Positions 25,013 through 34,430 of a stretch of DNA of 64,000 nt are shown here, in pieces. The notes under the pieces were generated by a model. That model worked only from the letters and a program-made list of their open reading frames with translations, had not been told where the DNA came from and ran no database searches. Each line of letters opens with the position of its first letter. The stretch's first letter is position 1. A program made the translations under genes and the position numbers. Origin of the DNA: Cryobacterium shii (GTDB taxonomy: Bacteria; Actinomycetota; Actinomycetes; Actinomycetales; Microbacteriaceae); the NCBI RefSeq assembly GCF_004402595.1, contig NZ_SOFY01000064.1, positions 1,660 through 65,659 on the forward strand, written 5' to 3'.

Positions 25013-28000
25013 CTAGCGAAGTCCGATGTTGACGAAGTGCGTCTGCCCGTCATCCAAAATCACGCCGATGCGCCAGTAGTTTCCGCTGGCACTTCCGGTT
25101 TTCCAGTTGTAGATGTACTGCTTGCTTGTCGCGTCGTACTTGAAGACGCTGCCGCTGTCGGAGACTGCCGTGTACACCGTCTCATCCACCGGAACGTTCA
25201 TCGCAACGCCCTTCACCGGCGTCAGCCAGATCGGGGCGGAGGCAGCCTGCACGAGGTTGCCTGCGGCGTCCCGCAGCTGAAATTTGACCGGCACAGTGCT
25301 GCCGGCTTTGAACACGCTGGTCGCGACGCCGATCTGGTGGGCGGTGTCATTGATCGGCTGCAGGAACCCGTCGAACCGGTAGACCACCCGGAAGGTGCCC
25401 GTGATGGTCGTCGAGTTCCCCGCCTTGTCCGTGGCCGTCGCCGTGTAGGTGAAGGTGCCGACGCCGTTCGCGTTGCCACCGGTGACGGTCACCCGGCAGG
25501 ACGCCACCCCGGAAAAGCTGTCAGTGGCCGTGCAGGTCGGCGCGGGCACGGAGCCGACGGTGAAGGTGCCATCCTGCACATTGACATTCGCGGTGGTGAG
25601 TGTCGGCTTCTCCTGGTCGATGTTGATGCCGGGAACGCTGGCCGTGGTGCTGTTGCCGGCCTTGTCGGTGGCGGTACCCGACGCGGCGTTGGCACCGTTG
25701 GCGGAGAGCACCACCGGGTCGGGGCAGGTGACTATGCCCGACAGGGCATCCGTGCAGGTGAACGTTACGGTAACAGGGCCCGTGTACCAGCCGCTGGCCG
25801 TCCGGGTGCCGGCCGTGATGGTGCCAGTGATGGTCGGTGCGGTCCTGTCGAGCTTGACCGTGACCGAGTCGGTACCGACATTGCCGGCGGTGTCCGTGGC
25901 CGAGCCGGTGACGACCCGCCCGGCGGTCTCGGTGGAAACCGTGACCGGAGCACTGATGCCGGTGACACCGGAGCCCCTGTCGTCGTCCTTCGCGGTGAAG
26001 GTGACGGTGACGTCACCCTTATTCCACCCGTCGGCGTTGGGCGTGGGTGAGACGGTGTGGGTCACGGTCGGGGCGATGTTGTCCCACTTGAGAGAAACCC
26101 CGTTCGAGGCTTCCACGTTGCCGGCCTTGTCGACCGCGTAGTACTGCACAGAGCCGCTTCCGCTACCCGTCAGCGGAACACGGACCGTTGCGGTCGCTCC
26201 CGCCGTCACCTGTTCGGTGCCGCCGTCAACGCTGTAGCGGATCTCCTTCACGCCGGAGAGGCCGGCCTGGTCGGTCGCCGTCAGCACCACGTTGGCAAAG
26301 TCACCCTTGCAGTAGTCGTTGACCGCCGTGCAGGTGTTGTTGCTGACCGTGCTGGGGGCACTGCCGTCGATGTTGATGCCGGAAACCGTGACTCCGGCCG
26401 CCTGGTTGCCCGCGACATCCGTTGCCGGGTCGCCGGTCACCTTCTGGTCAGCACCGTTGCCGGTGATCAGCTTGCTTGTCGGGCATTTTGCGATGCCAGA
26501 GAGGGCGTCGGTGCAGGTGTAGTCGACAGTAACGTCGCTTGAGTACCAGCCGGCGGCGTTCGCCGACGTGGTGGGGGAGCCGTCGATGTGCGGCGCGGTC
26601 CGGTCGATCTTCACACCCGTCACCGATGCGGGGTCGCTGAGATTGCCGGCCTTGTCGGCGATGGTTACCGGACCGGCGCCCAGATCGGCGCCCTCTCCGG
26701 TGACGTAGGAGTCGCCCGGCTGGGTGGTCGGGTCGATGCCAGAGAGCGCATCATCTCCGATCCATTTGACCAGCACGTCATCCGTGTGCCAGCCCGCCGC
26801 GTTACCGTCGGCCGGAACGCCCATCAGGGTGGGCTTGACCGTGTCGATGTTGACGGGGCCGAAGGTCGTGGTGCGCGTGTTTCCGGCCACATCGACCGCA
26901 TCGCCGACTACCGTTTGGCCGGCACCGTCGTTGGTCAGTGTGGTGTCTCCCGCACAACCGGCGACTCCGGTCTGCAGTCCTGAGGCGAGGTCGTTGCAGC
27001 TGAAGGTTACGTCGACGTCGGTGTTGTTCCAGCCCGCGGCGTTGGCCTTGGGGCTGGCGGCGCCGACGATCGTCGGGGCATCTGTGTCGACGTTGACGTT
27101 GACGGTGTTCGTTGTCGCGTGTTCCTCGGTGTTGTCGGCGAGGTCGACACTCCAATAGGTGATGGTGTGGGTGCCGGTGGAGAGATTCGCGGTGAACGGT
27201 GCACCATAGGTTTGCGTCTCACCGCCGTCGATCGTGTAATGCGTGGCGGAGATTCCGGAGCCGGTGTCGCTCGCCTCGAATGCCACCGGGATGCCACTGG
27301 TCACGAACCAACCGCTGGCCGGCGAGATCGGGTTCACCACCGTCGTCGTCGGTGCGATGGTGTCGACCTTCAGCGTGAGCGGTGCGCCGGCCTTCTCAAC
27401 GTTGCCGGCACCGTCGGTGCTCCAGAACAGGACGGTGTGCTCACCCGTGCTGTCGAGGCTGAAAGCTTCGGTGTAGGCCTGTACCGCACCGCCGTCGACG
27501 GTGTAGCTGGTGGCCACCACATCCGATAGATTGTCGCTGCCGGTGAGGGTGACCAGCACGGCGTCGCCGTACCAGCCGCTGGCCAGCGGGTCAGGAACAT
27601 CGGCCACGGTGGCGGGCGCCGAGCGGTCGATCTTGATGCCGGTGACTGTCTTGGTGGTGACGTTTCCGGCCACGTCGGAGCAGCTCGCAGTCGATGACAA
27701 GTTGATGCCTTCGCCGGTGACGCTGGTGTTATTCGGCTGGCCGGCCGGACCGGACAGGGCGTCCGTGCACGTCCAGGTCACCGTCACGTCGTCGGTGTTC
27801 CAGGCGGCAGCGGAGTACTCGGCGGTGAGCACCGGCGGCGTCTTGTCGATGTTGATGCCCGTCACTCCGGCGCTGTTGCTGTTGCCGGCCGCGTCGGTCA
27901 CCGTCGCGAATGCGGACTGTTCGGAACCTTCGCTGAGAACGACGTTCGCCGGTGTTCCGGCGACGCCGGACAGCTCGTCGTTGGCGGTGTAGCTCATTGT

Positions 28001-29701
28001 GACGTCGTCGCGGTACCAACCGGAGTCGTTCTGCACGCCCGACGCGACGGCGCTGATTGTGGGCACCGTCTTGTCGACGCGGACGCTGGCGGAATCCGTT
28101 GCGCTGTTGCCGGCGCCGTCAGTTGCCGTTCCGACCACGGCGGAGGTGCCCTCAGTGGTGATGGTCGACGGCGCGGTGCAGCCAGCGACGCCGGATCCGC
28201 CCTGGTCGGCGCAGCTGAAGGTCACCGTCACGTTGGCATTGGTCCAGGTGCCATCGGCGTAGCTCAGCGGCGTGAAGACGTGGCCGATGGTGGGAGCGGT
28301 CCTGTCGATGCGGACCTGGGCGGTCCGCACGGCTTCGGCATTTCCGGCTGCATCGATGCTGCGGAAGGTCACCGTGTGATCGCCTTCGGAGGAGAGCGTG
28401 AAGCCGGTTCCCGTCTGGGTCGGGCCACCGTCAATCGTGTATTCGGTGCGGGCGACGCCGGACAGATTGTCGGCGGCCGAGAGGGAAACAGTCACGGCGT
28501 TGTTGGTCCAGGTGTTGGAGCTGCCGCTGATGCCGGTCGTGGGCGCGGTACGGTCGATCTTCACGGCAGGGCTGGTCGCGGTGGTCGACAGCCCGGCACC
28601 GTTCAGAACGGACGTTGAGCTGGTCAGGCCGGTTCCCTCACCGGAGATAGTGGTGTCTACCGGTGCGGTCGGGATTCCAGACTCGGGGTCTGCGGCGGTC
28701 CAGCGAACCGTGACGTCGTTCGCGTACCAGCCGGAGGCGTTCGCAGGGGTGGTGGGGGTGCCGCTGAGTGTGGGGGCGCTGGTATCGCCGGCGGCTACAG
28801 AGACCGTTTTCGTGCTGCTGTTACCGGCAGCGTCGGTGGCGGTGCCAATGACGGTGCTGCCCGGCTGCACGGTGACTGCGTTGGTGGTGCTGCCCTGGGC
28901 CAGGCAGCTGGCGATGCCGGAGGTCGGGTCGCTGCAGGTGAAGGTCACCGTTGTAGTGCCGGCGGGGTTCGTGACCTGGGTCGCGGTAATGGTGGGGGAG
29001 CCCTTGTCGATCCGCACGGTGACGGATGCCGATGCAAGGTTGTTCAGCCTGTCTCGCGCCGTCGACGTGATGTTGGTGGTTCCGTTGGCGTTCACGGTGG
29101 ATGACGCGGGCGTCGGGCCGGTTCCCACGCCGGAACCTGCGTCGGTGGCGGTCCAGGCGACCACAGTGTCGGTCTTGTTCCACCCGGCGGCGTTAGCGGC
29201 AGGGGTGAGGGTCGACTGCAGGACGGGACCGGTGTTGTCCACGGTGTAGGAAGCCTGCGCCGAACTTGACGACCCGGTGCATTTCCCCTGCGAATTTTCA
29301 CTCGGGGAGGCCGTCGCGGTCACGGCGCGGGCCCCGTCGCCCGTGCTCGCCGTAGTGGTGAATGTCCACGTCGTCTTGCCGATCGTGGACATCTGGTGAG
29401 CGGTGAAGGCCCCGGTGACGTCGACGCACTTCGTATCGTTGGACGTGCTCACGGTGAGGGTCACGCCAGCCCCGCTCGTGGCGAACAGCGCGCCACCGAC
29501 TGTCACGGTGCCTGCGCCGCCCGAGAAGGTGGCGCCGTTTGCGGACGAGGCGAACGCGGCCGGTGCGGTCAGCCCGCCCAGCACCACGGCCAAAACAGTG
29601 ACCAGACTCACCCACAGACGACGCCAATCCGGGCTCGGATGCGGCCGTGAGGGCGCAGAGGAAACCAGGTGGCGGGCGGCGGGAGCGGGCAAGAAGTTCA
29701 T
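25013..29701 (-). CDS. Giant secreted protein with about 16 Ig-like repeats and C-terminal PxKF domain
   Basis: A 1562-residue protein. The ATG at 29701 is preceded by AAAGGA. A long signal peptide has its hydrophobic core near residues 29-46 (WVSLVTVLAVVLGGLTAPAA) and likely cleavage after AFA. The body is built of about sixteen beta-sandwich modules, each roughly 80-100 residues. Each opens with a variant of NADGWNKGDVTVTFTAKD, passes a DAAGNS-type turn and closes with VKIDRTAPTI. Cys pairs occur in many modules. The C-terminus is a PxKF-type domain (INDTAHQIGVATSVFKAGST and VPVKFQLRDAAGN). There is no LPXTG or other anchor, so it is released or held non-covalently. A role in adhesion or a cell-surface matrix is inferred. 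Confidence 0.88.
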   Translation of the reverse strand: MNFLPAPAARHLVSSAPSRPHPSPDWRRLWVSLVTVLAVVLGGLTAPAAFASSANGATFSGGAGTVTVGGALFATSGAGVTLTVSTSNDTKCVDVTGAFTAHQMSTIGKTTWTFTTTASTGDGARAVTATASPSENSQGKCTGSSSSAQASYTVDNTGPVLQSTLTPAANAAGWNKTDTVVAWTATDAGSGVGTGPTPASSTVNANGTTNITSTARDRLNNLASASVTVRIDKGSPTITATQVTNPAGTTTVTFTCSDPTSGIASCLAQGSTTNAVTVQPGSTVIGTATDAAGNSSTKTVSVAAGDTSAPTLSGTPTTPANASGWYANDVTVRWTAADPESGIPTAPVDTTISGEGTGLTSSTSVLNGAGLSTTATSPAVKIDRTAPTTGISGSSNTWTNNAVTVSLSAADNLSGVARTEYTIDGGPTQTGTGFTLSSEGDHTVTFRSIDAAGNAEAVRTAQVRIDRTAPTIGHVFTPLSYADGTWTNANVTVTFSCADQGGSGVAGCTAPSTITTEGTSAVVGTATDGAGNSATDSASVRVDKTVPTISAVASGVQNDSGWYRDDVTMSYTANDELSGVAGTPANVVLSEGSEQSAFATVTDAAGNSNSAGVTGINIDKTPPVLTAEYSAAAWNTDDVTVTWTCTDALSGPAGQPNNTSVTGEGINLSSTASCSDVAGNVTTKTVTGIKIDRSAPATVADVPDPLASGWYGDAVLVTLTGSDNLSDVVATSYTVDGGAVQAYTEAFSLDSTGEHTVLFWSTDGAGNVEKAGAPLTLKVDTIAPTTTVVNPISPASGWFVTSGIPVAFEASDTGSGISATHYTIDGGETQTYGAPFTANLSTGTHTITYWSVDLADNTEEHATTNTVNVNVDTDAPTIVGAASPKANAAGWNNTDVDVTFSCNDLASGLQTGVAGCAGDTTLTNDGAGQTVVGDAVDVAGNTRTTTFGPVNIDTVKPTLMGVPADGNAAGWHTDDVLVKWIGDDALSGIDPTTQPGDSYVTGEGADLGAGPVTIADKAGNLSDPASVTGVKIDRTAPHIDGSPTTSANAAGWYSSDVTVDYTCTDALSGIAKCPTSKLITGNGADQKVTGDPATDVAGNQAAGVTVSGINIDGSAPSTVSNNTCTAVNDYCKGDFANVVLTATDQAGLSGVKEIRYSVDGGTEQVTAGATATVRVPLTGSGSGSVQYYAVDKAGNVEASNGVSLKWDNIAPTVTHTVSPTPNADGWNKGDVTVTFTAKDDDRGSGVTGISAPVTVSTETAGRVVTGSATDTAGNVGTDSVTVKLDRTAPTITGTITAGTRTASGWYTGPVTVTFTCTDALSGIVTCPDPVVLSANGANAASGTATDKAGNSTTASVPGINIDQEKPTLTTANVNVQDGTFTVGSVPAPTCTATDSFSGVASCRVTVTGGNANGVGTFTYTATATDKAGNSTTITGTFRVVYRFDGFLQPINDTAHQIGVATSVFKAGSTVPVKFQLRDAAGNLVQAASAPIWLTPVKGVAMNVPVDETVYTAVSDSGSVFKYDATSKQYIYNWKTGSASGNYWRIGVILDDGQTHFVNIGLR

Positions 29702-30059
29702 CTTCGGTCCTTTGTCAGGGCATTGGCGCACGGGTGGCGGGTCCTCACGCTGACCGTAAGCGCACTCACGCGCCCGGCACAGAGGGTCGGCGTTCAAATG
29801 CCTAAACGGAGGCCGAGGTTAGAATCCACATAGCCTTGGTTGAACCCCTCTGACCACCACGTGCGGCGTCAGTTGAGGCTGCTGGGTGATCGCCCACGCG
29901 TAGACGGCGCGTTCTTCCCAAGCCGCAGCCGCTCGAGGCTCTGCTCACCGAACAGGCCTATACCTTCTGGTCGCGCCGTACAAAGATGCCTGGCGTGCGC
30001 AGTGACGGATGGCCGGGGCACAGACTCGGCGCGAATCACCGCGTTGGAAGGAGAAGAAG
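29702..30059. other. Intergenic region between divergent genes
   Basis: This 358-bp gap should hold the promoters of the secreted protein (leftwards) and of the cupin (rightwards). AAAGGACCGAAG precedes the former and GGAAGGAGAAGAAG precedes the latter. I see no open frame or repeat that I would support, and no clear -35/-10 pair. Confidence 0.5.
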
Positions 30060-30479
30060 ATGCCGAAGGTATCGAAGGACACTGCTTCGTCTCACACCGG
30101 GTTCCCAGGCTATGTAGACGCCTACGAGCAGGAGATCGGTGGCTGGACCGTCACCATTGAAAGCAACCTCATCGACATGGATCAGGCGATCTTCTTCAAA
30201 GGTGCGCTCAATGATCAGTGCCAGGCGAACCACTTCGGATACGTGCTCAAGGGCAAATTCGGTGTGCGGACAGGCGAAGGGGTCGAGGAATTCTTCGAGG
30301 CCGGGGACGCGTTCATAATCGAGCCCGGGCACACGCCGATCGTGTTCGCTGGCTGCGAGTATGTGGCCTTCACTCCCACCCAGGACGCAAAGGAGCAAGC
30401 CGCGGTGATCATGCCGAACGTCATGAAGTTTGCGCAGGAACAAGGAATCGCACTGCCGGCGCAGGGACCGTCTTCCTAG
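30060..30479 (+). CDS. Cupin-domain protein
   Basis: A 139-residue single-domain cupin. The ATG has an overlapping GGAAGGAG site, which excludes the longer in-frame start. The barrel is visible as FKGALNDQCQANHFGYVLKG (first cupin motif region, with one His) and GVEEFFEAGDAFIIEPGHTP (second motif with a His). The full two-His-one-Glu metal set is not obvious, so it may bind a ligand and lack catalytic activity. It stands alone and ends at a strong hairpin terminator. Confidence 0.8.
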   Translation: MPKVSKDTASSHTGFPGYVDAYEQEIGGWTVTIESNLIDMDQAIFFKGALNDQCQANHFGYVLKGKFGVRTGEGVEEFFEAGDAFIIEPGHTPIVFAGCEYVAFTPTQDAKEQAAVIMPNVMKFAQEQGIALPAQGPSS

Positions 30480-30501
30480 TCCGAAATGCCGAGCCGAGTG
30501 C

Positions 30502-30536
30502 ACAACGAACCCCCTGCTGAGCAGGGGGTTCGTTGT
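30502..30536. terminator. 16-bp perfect hairpin, bidirectional terminator
   Basis: ACAACGAACCCCCTGC and its exact complement flank a TGA loop, and a T pair follows. It lies 23 bases after the cupin stop and 40 bases past the stop of the convergent TM2-Ltp gene, so it probably ends both transcripts. Confidence 0.85.
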
Positions 30537-30575
30537 TTGCCCAAGGGCAGGCAGGATCCTCGCTGTGACGACCGA

Positions 30576-31433
30576 CTAGTCGTTCAGATGCTGAATCGCG
30601 TAGTCGGCTTCCTCTGGGGTGAACTGCTCCCCGTACTCGCTGGTGAGCTGTTCACGAATCGACTCGGGTGACATGGCCATACTTTCTTGGTAGGACTTAG
30701 CCTTGGCGAGGGCGTTGGCGTTCCAGTCAGACTGAACGTTGTCCACCGCGTACTGAGCGGCCTCCGGCGAGAATCTTTCGCCGTACTCCGATGTGAGCTG
30801 ACCAAAGAGTCCCACTTTGCTCATGTGCATGGTCTTCGAGTAGCTCGCGGCCTTGACGAGCGCGGACGCGAACTCGGCAGGCACGGCTGGGGCCGGAGGC
30901 TCGGGAGCCCGCGTTTCCTCAACTGGTGCCACAGTCTCGACCGGCGTCGGTTCCGCCGCCTCAACCGAGTCGGCGGTCGCGACCGGCGCCACCGCTGCAG
31001 GCGTTGCATCCTGCGGGTTCGTGGCTGCGTTCACGCCCGAGATGAGCATCGAGAGGGCGATCACCGCGCCGGAGACGATCCAGGCGATCTTCTTGTTCTG
31101 GTCGTAGTCGGCCAGCATCCGTCCCTGCTTGTCGCGCTGGGATCCGGTGAGAACCAGGATCAGGTCGACGAGCACCCACACACCCAGACCGCCGAAGGTG
31201 AACAGTTTGAGCAGGCCGGTGCCGATCTTGCCCAGGTAAAAGCGGTCGACGGCGAAGAGGCCGAGGAGCAGGGCGAACAGCCAGGTGATCACGAACGACT
31301 TGTTCGAGACGGACGCAGGGCCCGGGGTGAGCGGCACGTTCTGCGGCAGGCCCGGGGGAGTGAACGGGATGGCCTGCTCCTGCCGTGATGCCGGAACCCC
31401 GGCGATCGGGGAACGATTGGTGGTGTCAGTCAT
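30576..31433 (-). CDS. TM2 domain protein with two Ltp (host cell surface-exposed lipoprotein) repeats
   Basis: A 285-residue protein. A proline-rich N-terminus is followed by a TM2 domain at about residues 45-110 (WLFALLLGLFAVDRFYLGKI, GLGVWVLVDLILVLTGSQRD) and a third membrane helix near 119-140. A Pro/Ala/Glu linker then leads to two Ltp repeats (SYSKTMHMSKVGLFGQLTSE and SYQESMAMSPESIREQLTSE). Ltp domains in a Streptococcus phage lipoprotein block phage DNA entry (superinfection exclusion), while TM2 domains are membrane anchors. No lipobox is present. Proximity to a type I R-M operon makes a defensive role plausible, though unproven. A degraded copy of the last repeat lies at 22225. Confidence 0.88.
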   Translation of the reverse strand: MTDTTNRSPIAGVPASRQEQAIPFTPPGLPQNVPLTPGPASVSNKSFVITWLFALLLGLFAVDRFYLGKIGTGLLKLFTFGGLGVWVLVDLILVLTGSQRDKQGRMLADYDQNKKIAWIVSGAVIALSMLISGVNAATNPQDATPAAVAPVATADSVEAAEPTPVETVAPVEETRAPEPPAPAVPAEFASALVKAASYSKTMHMSKVGLFGQLTSEYGERFSPEAAQYAVDNVQSDWNANALAKAKSYQESMAMSPESIREQLTSEYGEQFTPEEADYAIQHLND

Positions 31434-31493
31434 TGTGGTGGTCTCCAGTTCGGATGGTCGTTCGTGAGTACAAAAGAAGAGGTAGAGAGGTCG

Positions 31494-32033
31494 TTATTTC
31501 GTGACGTCGATCACGATGTCGAGGCCGTTGTCGGGGTGGTAGCCCCACGACGCGGAGTAGCCGTCCCAGGTGCCGGTCTGGCGACCGTCCAGTGCCCGGG
31601 TGGTGTCGATCCGGCTGATCACGCTGTCCGGGGTGCCGAGCTCGTTGAGGATGCAGGCCATATCCGCGTAATCGGCGCCCACCGACTCCTCGCCCTCGCC
31701 ATCCATCGTGATGCTGCGGCCCTCGTCGCCGACGGTGATCCACAGGCCACCTTCGACGTCACAGGCCGCGGCCGCGTCGGCCATGGGGTTCGCAGCCACG
31801 AGAGAGCCGATACTGCCGGCGACGGATGCGACGAGCAGCGATGCGATCACGCCGACGACCGCCCCGAGGCCCAGAGCCGCCCCGCCGATTCGGAGCTCCC
31901 GGGTCGAGAATGCCCGAGCGGATGCCGGTGCGGGGGCCGATGCCCCAGCGGAAGCGGCCACCGGGTCTGGTGCCGGCCCGGCCTCCGCGACTATCGCGTG
32001 AACCCCCGAAACGCCGTGGTCGTCTGTGGTCAT
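31494..32033 (-). CDS. Membrane-anchored hypothetical protein
   Basis: A 179-residue protein. AAAGGAG lies nine bases before the ATG at 32033; longer readings lack a site. An Ala/Pro-rich cytoplasmic start precedes one membrane helix (LGLGAVVGVIASLLVASVAG, about residues 52-72). The extracytoplasmic domain has two Cys (AAACDVEGG, DMACILNEL) and ends in WGYHPDNGLDIVIDVTK. No family is recognised. It lies 60 bases upstream of the TM2-Ltp gene on the same strand and is probably co-transcribed with it. Confidence 0.72.
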   Translation of the reverse strand: MTTDDHGVSGVHAIVAEAGPAPDPVAASAGASAPAPASARAFSTRELRIGGAALGLGAVVGVIASLLVASVAGSIGSLVAANPMADAAAACDVEGGLWITVGDEGRSITMDGEGEESVGADYADMACILNELGTPDSVISRIDTTRALDGRQTGTWDGYSASWGYHPDNGLDIVIDVTK

Positions 32034-32220
32034 GTCAATGAACTCCTTTGTCGCTGAAACTTGTCGCTGAAACTGCGGGCTGTGTGTGTCGAGTAGCTGG
32101 AGCAGGCGGCACCGGTTGTTCCCCCCGGAGCCGGCACCGCCTGCCGGTGCCTGAAACTTCGGGTGAATCAGGCACAACGTCACGCTAGGGCCCAGCAGAT
32201 GGCCAAGAACCTAAACAATT

Positions 32221-32238
32221 TGATAACAGGGGTTATCA
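32221..32238. promoter_or_regulatory. Inverted repeat upstream of the R-M operon
   Basis: TGATAAC-AGGG-GTTATCA is a perfect 7-bp-arm repeat in the gap between the membrane-protein gene (leftwards) and the R-M operon (rightwards). It could bind the HTH-bearing first protein of the operon. A separate GGCACCG-CCTGC-CGGTGCC hairpin lies near 32130-32150. Confidence 0.45.
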
Positions 32239-32306
32239 GCATCGCGACCTGAAAACATCCCACGTGCCCTAGCCTGAACTCACACGACGATGAGGGGGGA
32301 GCGCAG

Positions 32307-34430
32307 ATGACCGAGCAAGCCCCGGCCCTCCTGCTGACGATGTCCGACGTCGCCGCCCTGGCCCGTGTGCAGCGCCCGGTTGTCTCGGTCTGGCGCTCCC
32401 GTGCCGCCGACAGTGACTCCCCGTTCCCGGCGCCCGTCACTCGGCTGCGCGGGCGGGAGCTGTTCGACGCCCGCCAGGTGGGCCAATGGCTGGCCGAGAC
32501 GCACCGCGGCAACAACCCCGAGGCGTCAGCGGATGCCGCAGCCCACGCCGTTCTCAACGACGAGACCCGTGCAGCGGAGCAGTCCTTTAGCGCGGTGACG
32601 GCCCTGCTCGCGCTGCGCAGCGTCACCGGCGGCCCGCTCGGCGCCCTCTCTGCCCGGGACCTACTCGACGCCGCCGACGAGCACGATCCCGACGACGCCC
32701 TGTTCTACCGTGAGGTGGAAGGCCTCGGCGACGGCCTGGTGTCGCTGGCGGGCTACGTGGACGACCTCGTCGAGGCGTCCTACGGCGAGGCCGCGGCCTT
32801 CGAACGCCTCATGGCCGACCGTTTCAAGCGTGACCTGCGTGACCTCAGCGACACAGCGCTCAGCAACCCGGCTCTCGACCTGATAGCCGAGACGGCGGCC
32901 GCGCTCGCCGCAACCCAGCCCGGCGATCCGGTCTTCGTCGATGCGATGGGCAGCGCGAGCGACACCATCCTGGCCATCGCCCGCGCCGAAAGCACCTCCG
33001 GTGACGTGACGGTGATCACGGCCAATGCCGACAACGAAGCCGCCCGGCTCCTGCGCCGGCGCCTCCTCGTGCACCGCATAACCCGCGCGGGCCTCGAGGT
33101 GCACGAATCGGGGGCGTTCACCGTGACGGGCACTGCGGTGCACCTCGCGCAGTTCCCCTCCGCAAATCACCCGGCGATGAGCGCGACCGCAATCCTGACG
33201 GCGATCGACCAGATCGTGCTGCAGATGGACAACGACCAGCTGGGCGTGATCCTGGCGCCCGCGTCGGTGCTCACGGATGCCGGCCTCCCGCGCGACACCG
33301 ACGGCCTGCGCTCCACGATCCTGCGTTCGGGTCGGGTGCGAGCCATCGTGCGCCTGCCGGCCGGCGTCATCCGTCACAAGCCTCAGCAGTCCCAGGCCCT
33401 CTGGGTGCTCGGCGCCGCCCACGCGCACGTGCAACTCGCCGAACGCTGGACCATGGTCGCCGACCTCACCGCGACGGCCCTCGAACCGACGGTGATCGCC
33501 GACCTGGTCAGCGACCTCATCGCCACCCTGGGCGACCGCGGCACCGTTCGCGCCCACGCCTTCCGCTTCGCCCGCTTCGTTCTCACCCGCACCCTGCTCG
33601 CCAGCCGAGACTCCCTTGTGGCCGGCGCACGCCGCGCCGAACCTGGGCGCACGACCCAGGGCGCCGCGCTCGCCGTGCGGGTAGACGACCTCCTCACCAT
33701 GCTGAACACCGAAACGGATGCCGCCTCCGGCCTGGCCGGGCTCGTCGCCGAGCCGACCGTCCCAACCGACCAGCGAGACTCAACCCTTCCCGCTCAGGCC
33801 GGCTCGGCCGGGACTCAGACCGTGGAACAGCTCCTGGCCGCCAAGCACCTGCGGTACGTCCAGGGCAACCGCCTCGACCCCGAGGACATCGCCCGGGGCG
33901 AGACGGATGCCGCCGGCATCCGTCTCATCGGCCCCGCCGAGGTGCTCGGCGAGAACCCGCTCGGCCGCCGACGCATCGACCGCCTCCGCTTCGCCGCCGA
34001 CTACCCCGCTGGCCGCGTGACGGAACCCGGAGACTTGGTCTTCACCACGGCCCCGCACCCCGCCGCCATCGTCGACCGGGAGGGCACCTCGGTGGTGCTC
34101 TTCCCCGCCCGAATCTTGCGCATCAATCCCGAGGACCCGAACGGCCTACTCGGCGAGGTCGTCGCCGCGGATATCGCGGCGCTTCCGCCCGGGCACCGGC
34201 GCTGGCAGCGCTGGCCGCTGCGCCAGGTGCATCACCGGCAGAGTCGTGCGCTCGCCGACGCCCTCGCCTCGGTACGGTTGGAGCAGGAGCGCGCGCACGA
34301 GCGCCTCGCCCACCTCGACGAGCTCGCCGCCCTGCTCATGGCCGGCGTCACCGCCGGCAGCCTCACGGTCTCCCAGACCGCAGGCCCACAAATTTCCCAC
34401 GCATTCGCTCCATTGGAAGGAACCAACTAG
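32307..34430 (+). CDS. HTH/degenerate N6-methylase/S-like fusion, first gene of type I R-M operon
   Basis: A 707-residue protein. Residues about 8-65 form an excisionase-like helix-turn-helix (TMSDVAALARVQRPVVSVWR, ELFDARQVGQWLAET). The central part has the fold signature of N6-adenine methylases but with altered motif I (VFVDAMGSASDTILA) and no NPPF/NPPY motif; the equivalent region keeps only GVILAPASVLTDAG and IVRLPAGVIRH. The last 250 residues resemble a single target-recognition domain (AADYPAGRVTEPGDLVFTTA, RIDRLRF, ILRIN) plus a coiled-coil (LEQERAHERLAHLDELAALL). The GGGGGGAG site precedes the ATG, and the stop overlaps hsdM by one base. It cannot methylate by itself and probably acts in complex assembly, regulation or target choice. 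Confidence 0.75.
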   Translation: MTEQAPALLLTMSDVAALARVQRPVVSVWRSRAADSDSPFPAPVTRLRGRELFDARQVGQWLAETHRGNNPEASADAAAHAVLNDETRAAEQSFSAVTALLALRSVTGGPLGALSARDLLDAADEHDPDDALFYREVEGLGDGLVSLAGYVDDLVEASYGEAAAFERLMADRFKRDLRDLSDTALSNPALDLIAETAAALAATQPGDPVFVDAMGSASDTILAIARAESTSGDVTVITANADNEAARLLRRRLLVHRITRAGLEVHESGAFTVTGTAVHLAQFPSANHPAMSATAILTAIDQIVLQMDNDQLGVILAPASVLTDAGLPRDTDGLRSTILRSGRVRAIVRLPAGVIRHKPQQSQALWVLGAAHAHVQLAERWTMVADLTATALEPTVIADLVSDLIATLGDRGTVRAHAFRFARFVLTRTLLASRDSLVAGARRAEPGRTTQGAALAVRVDDLLTMLNTETDAASGLAGLVAEPTVPTDQRDSTLPAQAGSAGTQTVEQLLAAKHLRYVQGNRLDPEDIARGETDAAGIRLIGPAEVLGENPLGRRRIDRLRFAADYPAGRVTEPGDLVFTTAPHPAAIVDREGTSVVLFPARILRINPEDPNGLLGEVVAADIAALPPGHRRWQRWPLRQVHHRQSRALADALASVRLEQERAHERLAHLDELAALLMAGVTAGSLTVSQTAGPQISHAFAPLEGTN

